From assembly GCF_000717275.1 (NCBI RefSeq), contig NZ_JNYV01000002.1, forward strand, positions 1,240,001 to 1,304,000: 64,000 bases of DNA, read 5' to 3'. Positions 33,456-43,202 of this stretch are shown one piece after another. Every line of letters starts with the position of its first letter. Positions within the stretch are counted from its first letter, which is position 1. The notes beneath the pieces were generated by a model. That model saw nothing but the letters and a program-made list of their open reading frames with translations, did not search any database and was not told where the DNA came from. This DNA comes from Kitasatospora arboriphila (GTDB taxonomy: Bacteria; Actinomycetota; Actinomycetes; Mycobacteriales; Mycobacteriaceae). The position numbers were made by a program, and so were the translations under genes.

Positions 33456-33962
33456 ATGCCGACCTACCTCATGGAACCGTTCGAGCTGGACTTCTTTCAG
33501 ACCGCCCCGATCACCCACCGATTCAGTGTCAACCTCCCGGTGCCGCCCGAGCAGGCGTGGGCCGAACTGACCAGGCAGAACACCCTGGACTGGTGTCGGG
33601 TGATCAAGTCGATCACGTTCACCTCCCCGGCGCCCTACGGCGTGGGGACAACCCGTAGGGCGCAGTTGGCGCCCGGGTACGCGCAACTGTCGGAGAGATT
33701 CTTCTGCTGGGACGAAGACCGTGAGGCGGGCACCTACCGCAACGCGTTCTACGTGGAACAGTCCAATGTGCCCAGTCTTCGTCGCTTCGGTGAGCTGAGT
33801 GAAGTGGAGCCGTCGGGAGGTGGCTGCCGCTTCACATGGTCGTTCGCCATCGAGATGGGTGGGGTGATGGCGAAGACCTCCAGGTTCGCGTTGCCCATCA
33901 CGCAGAAGACATTCGCAACCCTGGAAACCGATACCGTCAAGCACTTCTCGAAGCTGAGCTGA
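33456..33962 (+). CDS. SRPBCC/polyketide-cyclase-like protein
   Basis: A 168-residue START/SRPBCC-like protein: ITHRFSVNLPVPPEQAWAEL, WCRVIKSITFTSPAPYGVGT, LSEVEPSGGGCRFTWSFAIE and a C-terminal helix (TFATLETDTVKHFSKL). The fold forms a hydrophobic pocket that binds lipids or aromatic compounds. ATG 33456 was chosen; an upstream extension would be non-coding in composition. It is divergent from the holin-like gene and convergent with acs. Two direct repeats upstream suggest regulated expression. Confidence 0.8.
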   Translation: MPTYLMEPFELDFFQTAPITHRFSVNLPVPPEQAWAELTRQNTLDWCRVIKSITFTSPAPYGVGTTRRAQLAPGYAQLSERFFCWDEDREAGTYRNAFYVEQSNVPSLRRFGELSEVEPSGGGCRFTWSFAIEMGGVMAKTSRFALPITQKTFATLETDTVKHFSKLS

Positions 33963-33991
33963 CAGCAGCCACCACCCGGTGCCCCTCGGGT

Positions 33992-35935
<1,944 letters not shown>

Positions 35936-36037
35936 TTTCTGCCCTTTCGTACTGGCTGCCCGACCCGCATGGGGCGAGCCGATCCGGACACCGATTCCCG
36001 CGCGCTGCGCTCGGTCCCGTCACAGACGCGCGGTCGC

Positions 36038-36053
36038 TGTGTTGTACACCACA
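36038..36053. promoter_or_regulatory. Crp/GlxR-like site between acs and the LuxR gene
   Basis: TGTGTTGTACACCACA is a near-palindrome keeping TGTG and CACA at the correct 8-base spacing; positions 5 and 12 deviate from TGTGA-N6-TCACA. It lies 103 bases before the acs ATG and 52 bases before the plus-strand GTG/ATG. Confidence 0.5.
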
Positions 36054-36104
36054 TGATGGTTGCGGCATCATCGGAGGCAATAGCCCCGAAAGTGGATAGT
36101 GCAG

Positions 36105-36947
36105 ATGAGTCCAGACAACAGCGTGCTCCGTCCCAGTGATCGTGAACTGGTGCGCGCCACGAGTGCGCGTCTGCGCAAGACAGCCGGGATCCCGGTGGTC
36201 TTCGCAGGTCTGCGCGATCGGGACGTCATCCAGGTCACCGAGTCGGTGGGTCACCAGACCGCTGCCCTGCGAACCATCACGGTCACCCCCGAACGTGGGC
36301 TCGGTGGGCTGACGTGGCTGAACAAGCGGGCCAAGATGGTTCGGGATTACGGGTCGGCCAGCGAGATCACCCATGACTTCGACGACCAGATCCTCGGTGA
36401 GGGCATCACCGACCTGGCTGCGGCCCCCATTGTCGTCGACGGCGCGGTGAGAGGGCTCTTGTACGGCGGCTGGCGTGGTGGCGGGGGACTTCTCGGCGAG
36501 CACGCGATGGATGCACTCTCGCTCGAGGCCGGCCGGATCGGCACCGAACTGCGGATCCGCGACGAGGTGGACCGCCGGGTCGCCGCGATCGCAGCGCGCG
36601 AGCAGGCTCAGCGGCCCATCCCCGACTGGATCCACGAGCTCCGCGACATTGCGACAGGTGCCGAGGATGAGCAGACCCGACGCCGGATCGGCCGACTCGT
36701 CGACCAGATCACCAGTGTCGATCGGTCCGGGGTCGAGCCGACGATCGCACTCACACCACGCCAGCTACAGGTGCTGTCGCTGGTGGCGATGGGTTTCGGC
36801 AACAGGGTGGTCGCCGATCGTCTCGGCCTCACCGTCGACACCGTCAAGACCTACCTCCGGGCCGCCATGGTTCGTCTCGGTGCCCGCACCCGTCACGAAG
36901 CCGTGGTGAAAGCGCGCGCCGCCGGCCACGTCCTGGAATTGATCTGA
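36105..36947 (+). CDS. GAF-LuxR family transcriptional regulator
   Basis: A 280-residue regulator. The N-terminal half looks like a GAF domain (VVFAGLRDRDVIQVTESVGH, DLAAAPIVVDGAVRGLLYGG), which senses a small ligand. The C-terminal 65 residues form a LuxR helix-turn-helix (LTPRQLQVLSLVAMGFGNRV, VADRLGLTVDTVKTYLRAAM). ATG 36105 or GTG 36099 is the start. It diverges from acs with a Crp-like site between them and may regulate acetate or lipid use; members of this class regulate such genes in relatives. No kinase partner is nearby. Confidence 0.85.
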   Translation: MSPDNSVLRPSDRELVRATSARLRKTAGIPVVFAGLRDRDVIQVTESVGHQTAALRTITVTPERGLGGLTWLNKRAKMVRDYGSASEITHDFDDQILGEGITDLAAAPIVVDGAVRGLLYGGWRGGGGLLGEHAMDALSLEAGRIGTELRIRDEVDRRVAAIAAREQAQRPIPDWIHELRDIATGAEDEQTRRRIGRLVDQITSVDRSGVEPTIALTPRQLQVLSLVAMGFGNRVVADRLGLTVDTVKTYLRAAMVRLGARTRHEAVVKARAAGHVLELI

Positions 36948-37019
36948 CCCCGCGCCCGGGTGCTCTCGCCACTGCATCCCGGCCGGGCACGCCATCTCGG
37001 CCCAGTACGCTGGCCTCTC

Positions 37020-37766
37020 GTGACCGACCCCTTGGCCCCGATACTCGAACTGCCCGGCGTGATCGAGGCAGCCGACCGAGCGCGTGATGCCCTGGCCGCC
37101 GCCCACCGGCATCCGGTGAACCTGCGCGGGTGGGAGAAGACGGCAACGGAGGCGTCGTGGCGGGCCGGACGGTCGTCCGCTGCCATCGACGGTGGAAGCG
37201 TCGATCTGGTGCGCGACGGCGACTTCGATGATCCCGTGCTCTCGGGTGCCATGCGGGTGGCCCAGGCGCTCGACGGAGAATCGCTTCCGCAGTTCGTGTC
37301 GACCTGGACGCGTGCTCCGTTGCAGACGTTGGCGCGGCTGCACGTTCTCGCCGCGAACGACCTCACCGACGATCCGCAACTGTTGGGCCGTCCCCGCGCC
37401 GACCGCGACCTCGGCCAGCGTCTGGCTCTGCTCGCCCAGCTCATCACCGGCGCGACAAAAGCGCCCGCCCCCATCGTGGCGGCGGTGGTGCATGCAGAAC
37501 TGCTCTCCCTCGAACCCTTCACGTACGCGAACGGGATCGTCGCTCGCGCGGCATCGCGGCTTGTCTGCACCAGCAGCGGACTCGATCCACACAACCTTGG
37601 CGTGCCCGAGGTGACGTGGTTCCAGCGCGTGCGCGAGTACCGCGACAGTTCGACCGCCTTCGGTTCCGGAGACCCCGACCGTATCCGGGAATGGGTGCTG
37701 TTGTGCTGTGATGCCCTCGAAGCCGGTGCCGCAGAGGCGAACTCGATCGCCGAAGCGGCGCGATGA
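37020..37766 (+). CDS. Fic-like protein with degenerate active site (Rv3662c-type)
   Basis: A 248-residue helical protein. The segment LSLEPFTYANGIVARAASRL aligns with the Fic motif HxFx(D/E)GNGRxxR: Phe, Asn-Gly and the last Arg are kept, but the catalytic His is Glu and the Gly-Asn pair becomes Ala-Asn. An inhibitory-helix-like segment (WRAGRSSAAIDGG) lies upstream. Such changes usually abolish AMP transfer; the protein may bind nucleotides without catalysis. GTG 37020 is preferred. It matches Rv3662c, listed as hypothetical in M. tuberculosis. It ends 46 bases before a strong hairpin and the Ms1-type RNA region. Confidence 0.65.
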   Translation: MTDPLAPILELPGVIEAADRARDALAAAHRHPVNLRGWEKTATEASWRAGRSSAAIDGGSVDLVRDGDFDDPVLSGAMRVAQALDGESLPQFVSTWTRAPLQTLARLHVLAANDLTDDPQLLGRPRADRDLGQRLALLAQLITGATKAPAPIVAAVVHAELLSLEPFTYANGIVARAASRLVCTSSGLDPHNLGVPEVTWFQRVREYRDSSTAFGSGDPDRIREWVLLCCDALEAGAAEANSIAEAAR

Positions 37767-37812
37767 ACCTTGTCGACCTGCTCTGAACGCACTGACCAGT
37801 TCTGAACGCGCT

Positions 37813-37857
37813 GCGGGCGGCGTATCGGTTCGCCTCCGCGTTCCGATCGCCGCCCGC
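37813..37857. terminator. Hairpin shared by the Fic-like gene and the Ms1-type RNA
   Basis: GCGGGCGGCG (37813-37822) pairs with CGCCGCCCGC (37848-37857). One bulged base is followed by a 5-bp inner stem (ATCGG/CCGAT). It lies 46 bases past the Fic-like stop on the plus strand and at the predicted 3' end of the minus-strand RNA, so it can serve both. No U-run. Confidence 0.65.
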
Positions 37858-38110
37858 TAGCACGGATCCGAGTTACCAAGCGTGCTTTGGTGGTTGTGTG
37901 GGATGACCTAGGCGTAGTACTCCGCCGCCGCTTCGAAGCCGTTCCCACCCAAAGGAACTCACTCGAACTCGACGCCGGATCTCGCAGGCCCGCAACCTGG
38001 TGCCTCCCGCGGCGTGCTGCGCGTGGGTGCTCGGTATCCGTGCTGGGAGTGCGCGGTCAGGAGTCCGATCCTTCTCTTCCGGCCCGAACTTGGCTTTCCG
38101 CGCTTTCCGT
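37813..38110 (-). ncRNA. Ms1/MTS2823-type 6S-like regulatory RNA
   Basis: In M. tuberculosis the about 300-nt MTS2823 RNA (Ms1 in M. smegmatis, which binds core RNA polymerase) lies between Rv3661 and Rv3662c, downstream of and codirectional with Rv3661. This window has the same two neighbours and a gene-free 465 bp between them. On the minus strand a promoter (38117-38145) predicts a start near 38110. The RNA would run about 298 nt to the hairpin at 37813-37857. Long-range pairing fits a 6S-like rod: 38030-38044 pairs with 37859-37872 (14 bp, one bulged base), and 38098-38103 pairs with 38051-38056. The exact ends are inferred; primary sequence similarity was not tested. Confidence 0.7.
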
Positions 38111-38116
38111 AACTAC

Positions 38117-38145
38117 TTTCTACACCGTGACCGCGGTCACATCAA
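38117..38145 (-). promoter_or_regulatory. Promoter of the Ms1-type RNA
   Basis: On the minus strand TTGATG (38145-38140) and TAGAAA (38122-38117) are 17 bp apart. The spacer contains the perfect 14-bp palindrome at 38127-38140, a possible repressor or activator site. Confidence 0.5.
38127..38140. promoter_or_regulatory. Palindrome inside the Ms1-type promoter spacer
   Basis: GTGACCGCGGTCAC is a perfect 14-bp palindrome that fills the spacer between the -35 and -10 boxes. It would suit a dimeric regulator acting at the promoter. Confidence 0.5.
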
Positions 38146-38232
38146 GACCTCGGGCACATCAATTCGAGATTGACATTTCCCGTTGGGCGGAAACGTTTTT
38201 CGTGTTCGCGGTGGGGTCGGGCGCGTCGTGCG

Positions 38233-39069
38233 TCAGTGACGCTTGCGGGCCAGGATCGAATAGGTGAGGGCTCCGGCGACCACGGCGCCCAAACCGACTG
38301 CCGCCGAGGCGGTCGCGGTGGGAGACGGGGTGTTGGGCAGGCGATCGCGGATCGAGATGGGCTTGGTGAACGACAACATCGGCCAGCCGAGAGCGGTGGC
38401 CTGCTTGCGCAGTGCGCGGTCGGGGTTGATGACGGTGGGATGGCCGACCGCCTGCAGCATCGGCAGGTCGGTGATCGAGTCCGAGTAGGCGAAACACTGG
38501 GAGAGGTCGTAGCCGACGGATTCGGCGATCTCGTTCATCGCCGCCGCCTTCTCCTCGCCGTAACAGTAGAACTCGACCTCGCCCGCATACTTGCCGTCGA
38601 TGACCTTCATCCGGCTGGCCATCGAATAGTCGGCGCCCAGCATCTCGCCGATCGGTTCGACGATCTCGGCTCCCGAGGCGGACACGATCACGACGTCGTG
38701 ACCCCGGGCCTTGTGGCCGGCGATGAGGTCCGCGGCCTCGGCGAACACCAGGGGATTGACGATGTCGTGCAGCGTCTCGCGGACGATCGACGACACCTGA
38801 TCCACGTCCCACCCCGTGCACATCTCGGTGACGTGTTTGCGCATCCGCTCCACCTGATCGTGGTCGGCGGCCGAGAGCAAGAACATGAATTGGGCGTACG
38901 ACGACTTGAGTACCGAGCGACGGTTGATCAGCCCCTGGTCGAAGAACGGGCGAGAGAACGCCAGCGAACTCGACTTCGCGATGATGGTCTTGTCGAGGTC
39001 GAAGAAGGCGGCGATCCGCGGGCCGGAGGTGGATTCCGGACCACCGTCCGCGGGCCAGGAATGAGTCAC
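38233..39069 (-). CDS. HAD-IB family phosphatase (Rv3661-type)
   Basis: A 278-residue HAD phosphatase of subfamily IB, related to SerB and the lysophosphatidic-type HAD-IB hydrolases. FFDLDKTIIAKSS holds the nucleophile Asp and the general acid Asp of DxDxT. VVIVSASGAEIVEPIG is motif II. FAYSDSITDLPML is motif III/IV with the metal-binding Asp pair. A C-terminal hydrophobic segment (ASAAVGLGAVVAGALTYSIL) probably anchors it to the membrane. The ATG at 39069 begins at MTHSWPADG. It is divergent from ssd and ends just upstream of the Ms1-type RNA. Confidence 0.9.
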   Translation of the reverse strand: MTHSWPADGGPESTSGPRIAAFFDLDKTIIAKSSSLAFSRPFFDQGLINRRSVLKSSYAQFMFLLSAADHDQVERMRKHVTEMCTGWDVDQVSSIVRETLHDIVNPLVFAEAADLIAGHKARGHDVVIVSASGAEIVEPIGEMLGADYSMASRMKVIDGKYAGEVEFYCYGEEKAAAMNEIAESVGYDLSQCFAYSDSITDLPMLQAVGHPTVINPDRALRKQATALGWPMLSFTKPISIRDRLPNTPSPTATASAAVGLGAVVAGALTYSILARKRH

Positions 39070-39179
39070 GTGTCGAGGGTACGTCGACCGTCCCTCCAGG
39101 GCGCAGATTCATCGGTTCGGACTACAGCGGAGGTCGTTAACGATGTCGGATCGGCATGACGAAAAACAAATGGTTGAAG

Positions 39180-39210
39180 TTGCAATCAATCCCCAGTTTT
39201 TGTGTATAGT
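39180..39210 (+). promoter_or_regulatory. Promoter facing the tad operon
   Basis: TATAGT (39205-39210) is a strong -10 box preceded directly by TG (39203). TTGCAA (39180-39185) is a possible -35 with a long 19-bp spacing. The predicted start is near 39217, nearly 280 bases before the ssd ATG. Confidence 0.55.
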
Positions 39211-39216
39211 CGTCAT

Positions 39217-39310
39217 TACCCGGACCTGATCCGGGGCTTTCAGCCCGACCCCCCGGGGCTGAACGCGACGACCCTGGCCTCCTCCCCCCTGGCCGGGGTC
39301 GTCCCCATTT
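39217..39310 (+). ncRNA. Candidate structured small RNA or leader
   Basis: Directly after the predicted start, three stems line up: CCCGGA/TCCGGG (39219-39224 with 39230-39235), CAGCCC/GGGCTG (39241-39246 with 39256-39261), and a 13-bp stem 39267-39279 with 39291-39303 containing one G-U pair. The last hairpin may end transcription, giving a small RNA of about 95 nt. If it reads through, it is a structured leader of the tad operon. No family match was recognised. Confidence 0.45.
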
Positions 39311-39499
39311 CCGGGGTGTCTCGGTCCTCTGACCCATACGATCATCCCCCCGCATTTACCCTTCTGGCCTGCTGTTCTGCGCGGCGTGTGGTGTCTGCTC
39401 GACTGTCTGGCGGACGGGGTTGTCCACAGACCGTCAGCCATCCACAGATGGAGGGTTCGGCCAGGTTCCCCGGTCGGTGGCGTACCCGATGCTGAGTCC

Positions 39500-40567
39500 A
39501 TGCCCGAATCACCCAGCGTGCTCGTCATGGTCTCGTCCGAGGTCGCCGACGACGTTGCGCGTGTCGCAGCAGCCTCCGGTTATCAGGTGTGGCGTGCGGC
39601 ACCTGAGCGTTGTCGTCGGGAGTGGTCCGAGGCCACTGCTGTGCTCGTCGACGCGACCACCGTGGACGCCACTTTGTCGGCCGGCCTGCCCCGCCGACCC
39701 GGTGTCATGGTGGTCGGGCTGGCGGGCAGTGGACCGGACATGTGGCGCACGGCGCTGGCTCTCGGGGCCGAGGACGGATTCGTCCTGCCCGACGACGAGC
39801 ACGCCGTCGTCTCCGCCCTGTCGCGCATCCGCACACCCACCGGCCCATCCGGTGTTGCGGTCGCTCTGCTGGCCGGGCACGGCGGCGCCGGAGCGTCGAC
39901 CTTGGCGGCTGCCGTCGGGTTGCTGGCGGCCGAGCAGGGCGCCGACGCTCTACTCCTGGACCTGGACGATCTGGGTGGAGGTCAGGACCTGATGCTCGGC
40001 ATCGAGGACCAGCCCGGCCTTCGCTGGCAGGAACTGACTCTGGAGAGCGGCCAGGTGGCAGCCGACTCACTCCACGCCGCCCTGCCCCACGCGCGCGGTG
40101 GCCTGGCCGTCCTGACCAGCCGTCGGGGATCCGCGCAGCCTGTGCGTCCCGAGACGGCGCTCGCCGCCATCGACGCATGCCGCGCACACGGCGATGTGGT
40201 GGTCACCGATCTGCCCCGGCGAGATGACGAGCTGGCGGCGGCCGTGGTGGAGGCGGCCGACGTCGTGGTGGTCGTCTGCTCGGCGACCATCCGGTCGTGC
40301 GCGGCCACCCGAGAGGTGGCGCGGCGGATGGGGTCACGCAGCGGGCGATTGGAGGTGGTGGTCCGTGGCCCTGCCCCGGGGGGTCTGAGGGCCCGGCAGG
40401 TGGCCGAGGTGATCGGTCTCCCGTTGCTCGGTGCGACGCGGTCGGACCCGAAAGTTCCCTGGCAACTCGAGTCCGGCGGCCTTGTGCTCGGTCGGCGATC
40501 ACCGCTGCGGCGGACCGCGGAAACCGTGCTCCAGCGTGGCGTCGACTCACGCCGGGGGCGGAGATGA
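39500..40567 (+). CDS. ssd: Septum site-determining protein Ssd (CpaE/MinD-like)
   Basis: A 355-residue ParA/MinD-superfamily protein. An N-terminal receiver-like segment (SVLVMVSSEVADDVARVAAA) precedes the ATPase domain. Its P-loop is ALLAGHGGAGASTLAAAVGL, with Ser instead of the Lys-Thr of a classic Walker A, and LLLDLDDLGGGQDLMLG is switch I. CpaE-type proteins position pilus machinery. The M. tuberculosis homologue Rv3660c affects septum formation. ATG 39500 was chosen because the preceding residues lie in a GC-rich leader. Its stop overlaps the next gene's ATG, marking the start of the tad operon. Confidence 0.88.
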   Translation: MPESPSVLVMVSSEVADDVARVAAASGYQVWRAAPERCRREWSEATAVLVDATTVDATLSAGLPRRPGVMVVGLAGSGPDMWRTALALGAEDGFVLPDDEHAVVSALSRIRTPTGPSGVAVALLAGHGGAGASTLAAAVGLLAAEQGADALLLDLDDLGGGQDLMLGIEDQPGLRWQELTLESGQVAADSLHAALPHARGGLAVLTSRRGSAQPVRPETALAAIDACRAHGDVVVTDLPRRDDELAAAVVEAADVVVVVCSATIRSCAATREVARRMGSRSGRLEVVVRGPAPGGLRARQVAEVIGLPLLGATRSDPKVPWQLESGGLVLGRRSPLRRTAETVLQRGVDSRRGRR

Positions 40568-41760
40568 CCACTCGGACCGATGTAGCCGGCACCAGTCGAG
40601 CGGCTCTGCTGACCCGTGTCCGGGAACGGCTGGCCGCGACCGCACAAGACCCGACCCCCGAGGTGATGGCCGCGGTGGTCCGGGAGGAAGCCGGTGGGGT
40701 CCTCGGCGACACCGATCTCCTTGACGCCCTGCGGTTCCTGCAAACCGAATTGGTGGGCGCCGGAAGGCTCGAGACCTTGCTGGCAGGACCGACGGTCAAC
40801 GACATCCTGGTGGTCGGCCCGAAACAGGTGTGGGTCGACCAAGGCCACGGGCTGCAGCCGTCGACGATCGAGTTCGAGGACGACGATGCCGTCCGGCGAC
40901 TGGCCATGCGGCTGGCGCTCGCCGCGGGCAAACGCCTCGACGACGCGCAGCCCTGGGTGGACGGGCAACTCACCGATGTCGGCAGGCGGGGTTACAACGT
41001 GCGCCTGCACGCGGTCATCCCGCCCATCGCCGTCGACGGCACGTGTCTGTCGCTGCGAGTTCTCCGCCCGGCCACGCAGAACCTCGACGCGTTGGTCGCG
41101 TCGGGTGCGATCGTCGCGGAGGCGGCGACTCTTCTGGAAGCGATCATCGACGCCCGGCTGGCCTTCCTGGTTGTCGGGGGGACCGGTGCGGGAAAGACAA
41201 CTCTGTTGTCGGCCCTGCTCGGCCGAGTTGATCCGGCCGAACGCATTCTGTGCGTCGAGGACGCGGTCGAACTCGCCCCGCGCCATCCTCATGTGGTGCG
41301 GCTGGTGGCCCGTACGCCCAATGTCGAAGGTGCGGGGGAGGTTCCGGTGCGCGCGCTGGTTCGCCAGGCGTTGCGCATGCGCCCCGATCGCATTGTTGTC
41401 GGTGAGGTCCGCGGCGCCGAGGTGGTCGACCTCCTCACAGCGATGAACACAGGACACGACGGTGGCGCGGGAACACTGCACGCCAACTCCACGGCGGAGG
41501 TACCGGCGCGGATGGAGGCGCTTGCCGCGCTCGGTGGCATGGACCGCCCGGCGTTGCACAGTCAGCTGGCAGCAGCCATCTCCGTCGTGATCGGCGTCAT
41601 CCGCGACGCCTCGGGCGCCCGGGGCGTCGCCGAGATCGGCATGCTCCGCCGAGGCGACGACGGCCTCGTCAAGATCGAGCCGGTCTGGGATCGAGATGAC
41701 GGATTCGCGGAAGCGGCAACGGATCTCGCCGACCTCCTGAGCTCGAGGCTGCGCCGGTGA
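40564..41760 (+). CDS. tadA: TadA/CpaF secretion ATPase
   Basis: A 398-residue type IV secretion ATPase of the CpaF class, which powers Flp-type pilus assembly. LVVGGTGAGKTTLLSALLG is the Walker A, RIVVGEVRGAEVVDLLTAMN the Walker B region, and NTGHDGGAGTLHANS the His box. ATG 40564 overlaps the ssd stop by 4 bases. It corresponds to Rv3659c. Full length for the group. Confidence 0.95.
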   Translation: MTTRTDVAGTSRAALLTRVRERLAATAQDPTPEVMAAVVREEAGGVLGDTDLLDALRFLQTELVGAGRLETLLAGPTVNDILVVGPKQVWVDQGHGLQPSTIEFEDDDAVRRLAMRLALAAGKRLDDAQPWVDGQLTDVGRRGYNVRLHAVIPPIAVDGTCLSLRVLRPATQNLDALVASGAIVAEAATLLEAIIDARLAFLVVGGTGAGKTTLLSALLGRVDPAERILCVEDAVELAPRHPHVVRLVARTPNVEGAGEVPVRALVRQALRMRPDRIVVGEVRGAEVVDLLTAMNTGHDGGAGTLHANSTAEVPARMEALAALGGMDRPALHSQLAAAISVVIGVIRDASGARGVAEIGMLRRGDDGLVKIEPVWDRDDGFAEAATDLADLLSSRLRR

Positions 41761-42557
41761 GCGCCGTCGTCGCCGCTGTTGCGGTCGCTCTGCTGATGTG
41801 GCCGCGTACCCCGCAGCATCTGCGCGCAACCGGGCTGGCCGGGACGATCCGCCCTCCCCGTCGAAGAATCGGGGATCCTGCAGCGTGTTTCACCGGTGCG
41901 GCACCGGTGGTCGCGTTGGCGGTATTCGGCCCGGCAGCCGCACTCGCGGCCGGTATGGCTTCGGCGATGACCTACCTGGCGGTGGTGGCGCGACGGCGGG
42001 AGAGCGACGCGGCAGCCGAGATGGCCCGGCTGCTGGCAGCGCTCGAGGTCATGATCGCCGAGCTCCGCGTCGGAGCCCACCCCGCTCATGCGTGCCGGCA
42101 GGCCGCGCAGGACTGTGTCGATCGCGCGGCGACCTTCGAGATGCTGCAGATGATGGCCGGCCGGGCGGCCCTCGGCGGAGATGTCGCCGATGGCATCGAG
42201 CAGATCGAGAGCAATCAGCGCGAGTCGTGGCGCAGGGTCGCCGTGGCGTGGCGCACGGCGGAGCAGTACGGACTGCCGATGGCCGAACTCCTGACGTCCG
42301 TACGGTCGGACCTCATGGCTCGCAACCGGTTTCGCGAGCGAACCAGAGCGGCGCTCGCCGGTGCGAAGGCCACCGCACTGGTACTCGCGTTGTTGCCCGT
42401 CCTCGGGATCGTGTTGGGACAGGCAATCGGGGCGGCCCCGCTTTCGGTGCTGCTCGGTGGTGGCCTCGGTGGCGTGCTGCTGGTGGTCGGGGTGGCGTTG
42501 GTGTGTTGCGGCCTGCTGTGGTCGCGCAGGATCGTGGGCAAGGTGACCGCCCTGTGA
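41757..42557 (+). CDS. tadB: TadB-type inner membrane protein (T2SSF domain)
   Basis: A 266-residue membrane protein with a type II secretion F domain. Two N-terminal hydrophobic segments and two C-terminal helices (ALVLALLPVLGIVLGQAIGA and LGGVLLVVGVALVCCGLLWS) flank a cytoplasmic helical block (MARLLAALEVMIAELRVGAH, ACRQAAQDCVDRAATFEMLQ). The GTG at 41757 overlaps the tadA stop. Corresponds to Rv3658c. Together with TadC it forms the platform of a Flp-type apparatus. Confidence 0.92.
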   Translation: MSAVVAAVAVALLMWPRTPQHLRATGLAGTIRPPRRRIGDPAACFTGAAPVVALAVFGPAAALAAGMASAMTYLAVVARRRESDAAAEMARLLAALEVMIAELRVGAHPAHACRQAAQDCVDRAATFEMLQMMAGRAALGGDVADGIEQIESNQRESWRRVAVAWRTAEQYGLPMAELLTSVRSDLMARNRFRERTRAALAGAKATALVLALLPVLGIVLGQAIGAAPLSVLLGGGLGGVLLVVGVALVCCGLLWSRRIVGKVTAL

Positions 42558-43156
42558 CCCCGTGGGTGATCGCCGCCGTGGCCGGGGCGGGCGGATTGTG
42601 GCTGATACCAGGTCCGGTGTGGCGCACCTATCGCGTCGTCGGTCCGCCTGCTCGCACACCCCGTGATCGGGAGCCGCGTTGGCTGGGAAAGAAGAAGGGC
42701 GGCGATGAACCCTTCGCCGCGGCGGCGAGCTATGAACTGTTCGCGGTGTGCCTGCGGTCGGGACTCCCGGTGGGTACGGCGGCCCGCGTGGTGGCGGACT
42801 CGGCGCCACCGGCCCTGGGCAGAACCCTCGCCGAGGCCGCCGACCTCCTCTCGCTGGGCGCGGACCCGTTGCGTGCGTGGGCCGTTCCCGACGACGCCGA
42901 TCCGGCCGCCCAGGCTCTGGCTGCCATGGCGAGACGTTCGGCGCGTGCCGGATCGTCACCGGTACGTGGCCTCGGGGAGTTGGCCGACGGTCAGCGGGCC
43001 GAAGCGCAAGACCGCGCGGCCGCGGCAGCCGAGCGCGCCGGTGTCGCCATCAGCGGTCCGCTGGGTCTGTGTTTTCTGCCGGCCTTTGTCTGCCTGGGCA
43101 TCGTGCCGGTGGTCATCGGATTGGCCGGGCCGGTATTCGGCGGGGGATTGCTGTGA
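42554..43156 (+). CDS. tadC: TadC-type inner membrane protein (T2SSF domain)
   Basis: A 200-residue T2SSF-domain protein, shorter than TadB. One N-terminal hydrophobic segment is followed by the cytoplasmic block SYELFAVCLRSGLPVGTAAR and AAQALAAMARRSARAGSSPV, and two C-terminal helices (AISGPLGLCFLPAFVCLGIV, PVVIGLAGPVFGGGLL). GTG 42554 overlaps the tadB stop by 4 bases. Matches Rv3657c. Missing the usual extended N-terminal domain, it is a reduced TadC, as in mycobacteria. Confidence 0.9.
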   Translation: MTPWVIAAVAGAGGLWLIPGPVWRTYRVVGPPARTPRDREPRWLGKKKGGDEPFAAAASYELFAVCLRSGLPVGTAARVVADSAPPALGRTLAEAADLLSLGADPLRAWAVPDDADPAAQALAAMARRSARAGSSPVRGLGELADGQRAEAQDRAAAAAERAGVAISGPLGLCFLPAFVCLGIVPVVIGLAGPVFGGGLL

Positions 43157-43202
43157 AGACTTGCCGCGGAATGACCGCGGCACGAAAAAAGGGGGAGAAA
43201 CC

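Larger units (their letters stand above)
39070..39499. other. 430-bp intergenic region between HAD and the tad operon
   Basis: A gene-free stretch. The first 110 bases are comparatively AT-rich and contain a likely plus-strand promoter. Bases 39217-39310 form a series of GC-rich hairpins (listed separately). The remainder leads into the tad operon start at 39500 with a GC-rich leader and no reading frame that looks real. Confidence 0.6.

Noticed and set aside
39982..41829. 615-codon open frame on the minus strand
   Set aside because: It is antisense to ssd and tadA, whose conserved motifs (P-loops, Walker B, His box) fix the coding strand. High GC leaves the opposite frame open by chance.
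41798..43156. Single 452-residue TadB/TadC fusion
   Set aside because: The first 250 residues are a shifted frame of tadB. The tadC start is GTG 42554 overlapping the tadB stop.
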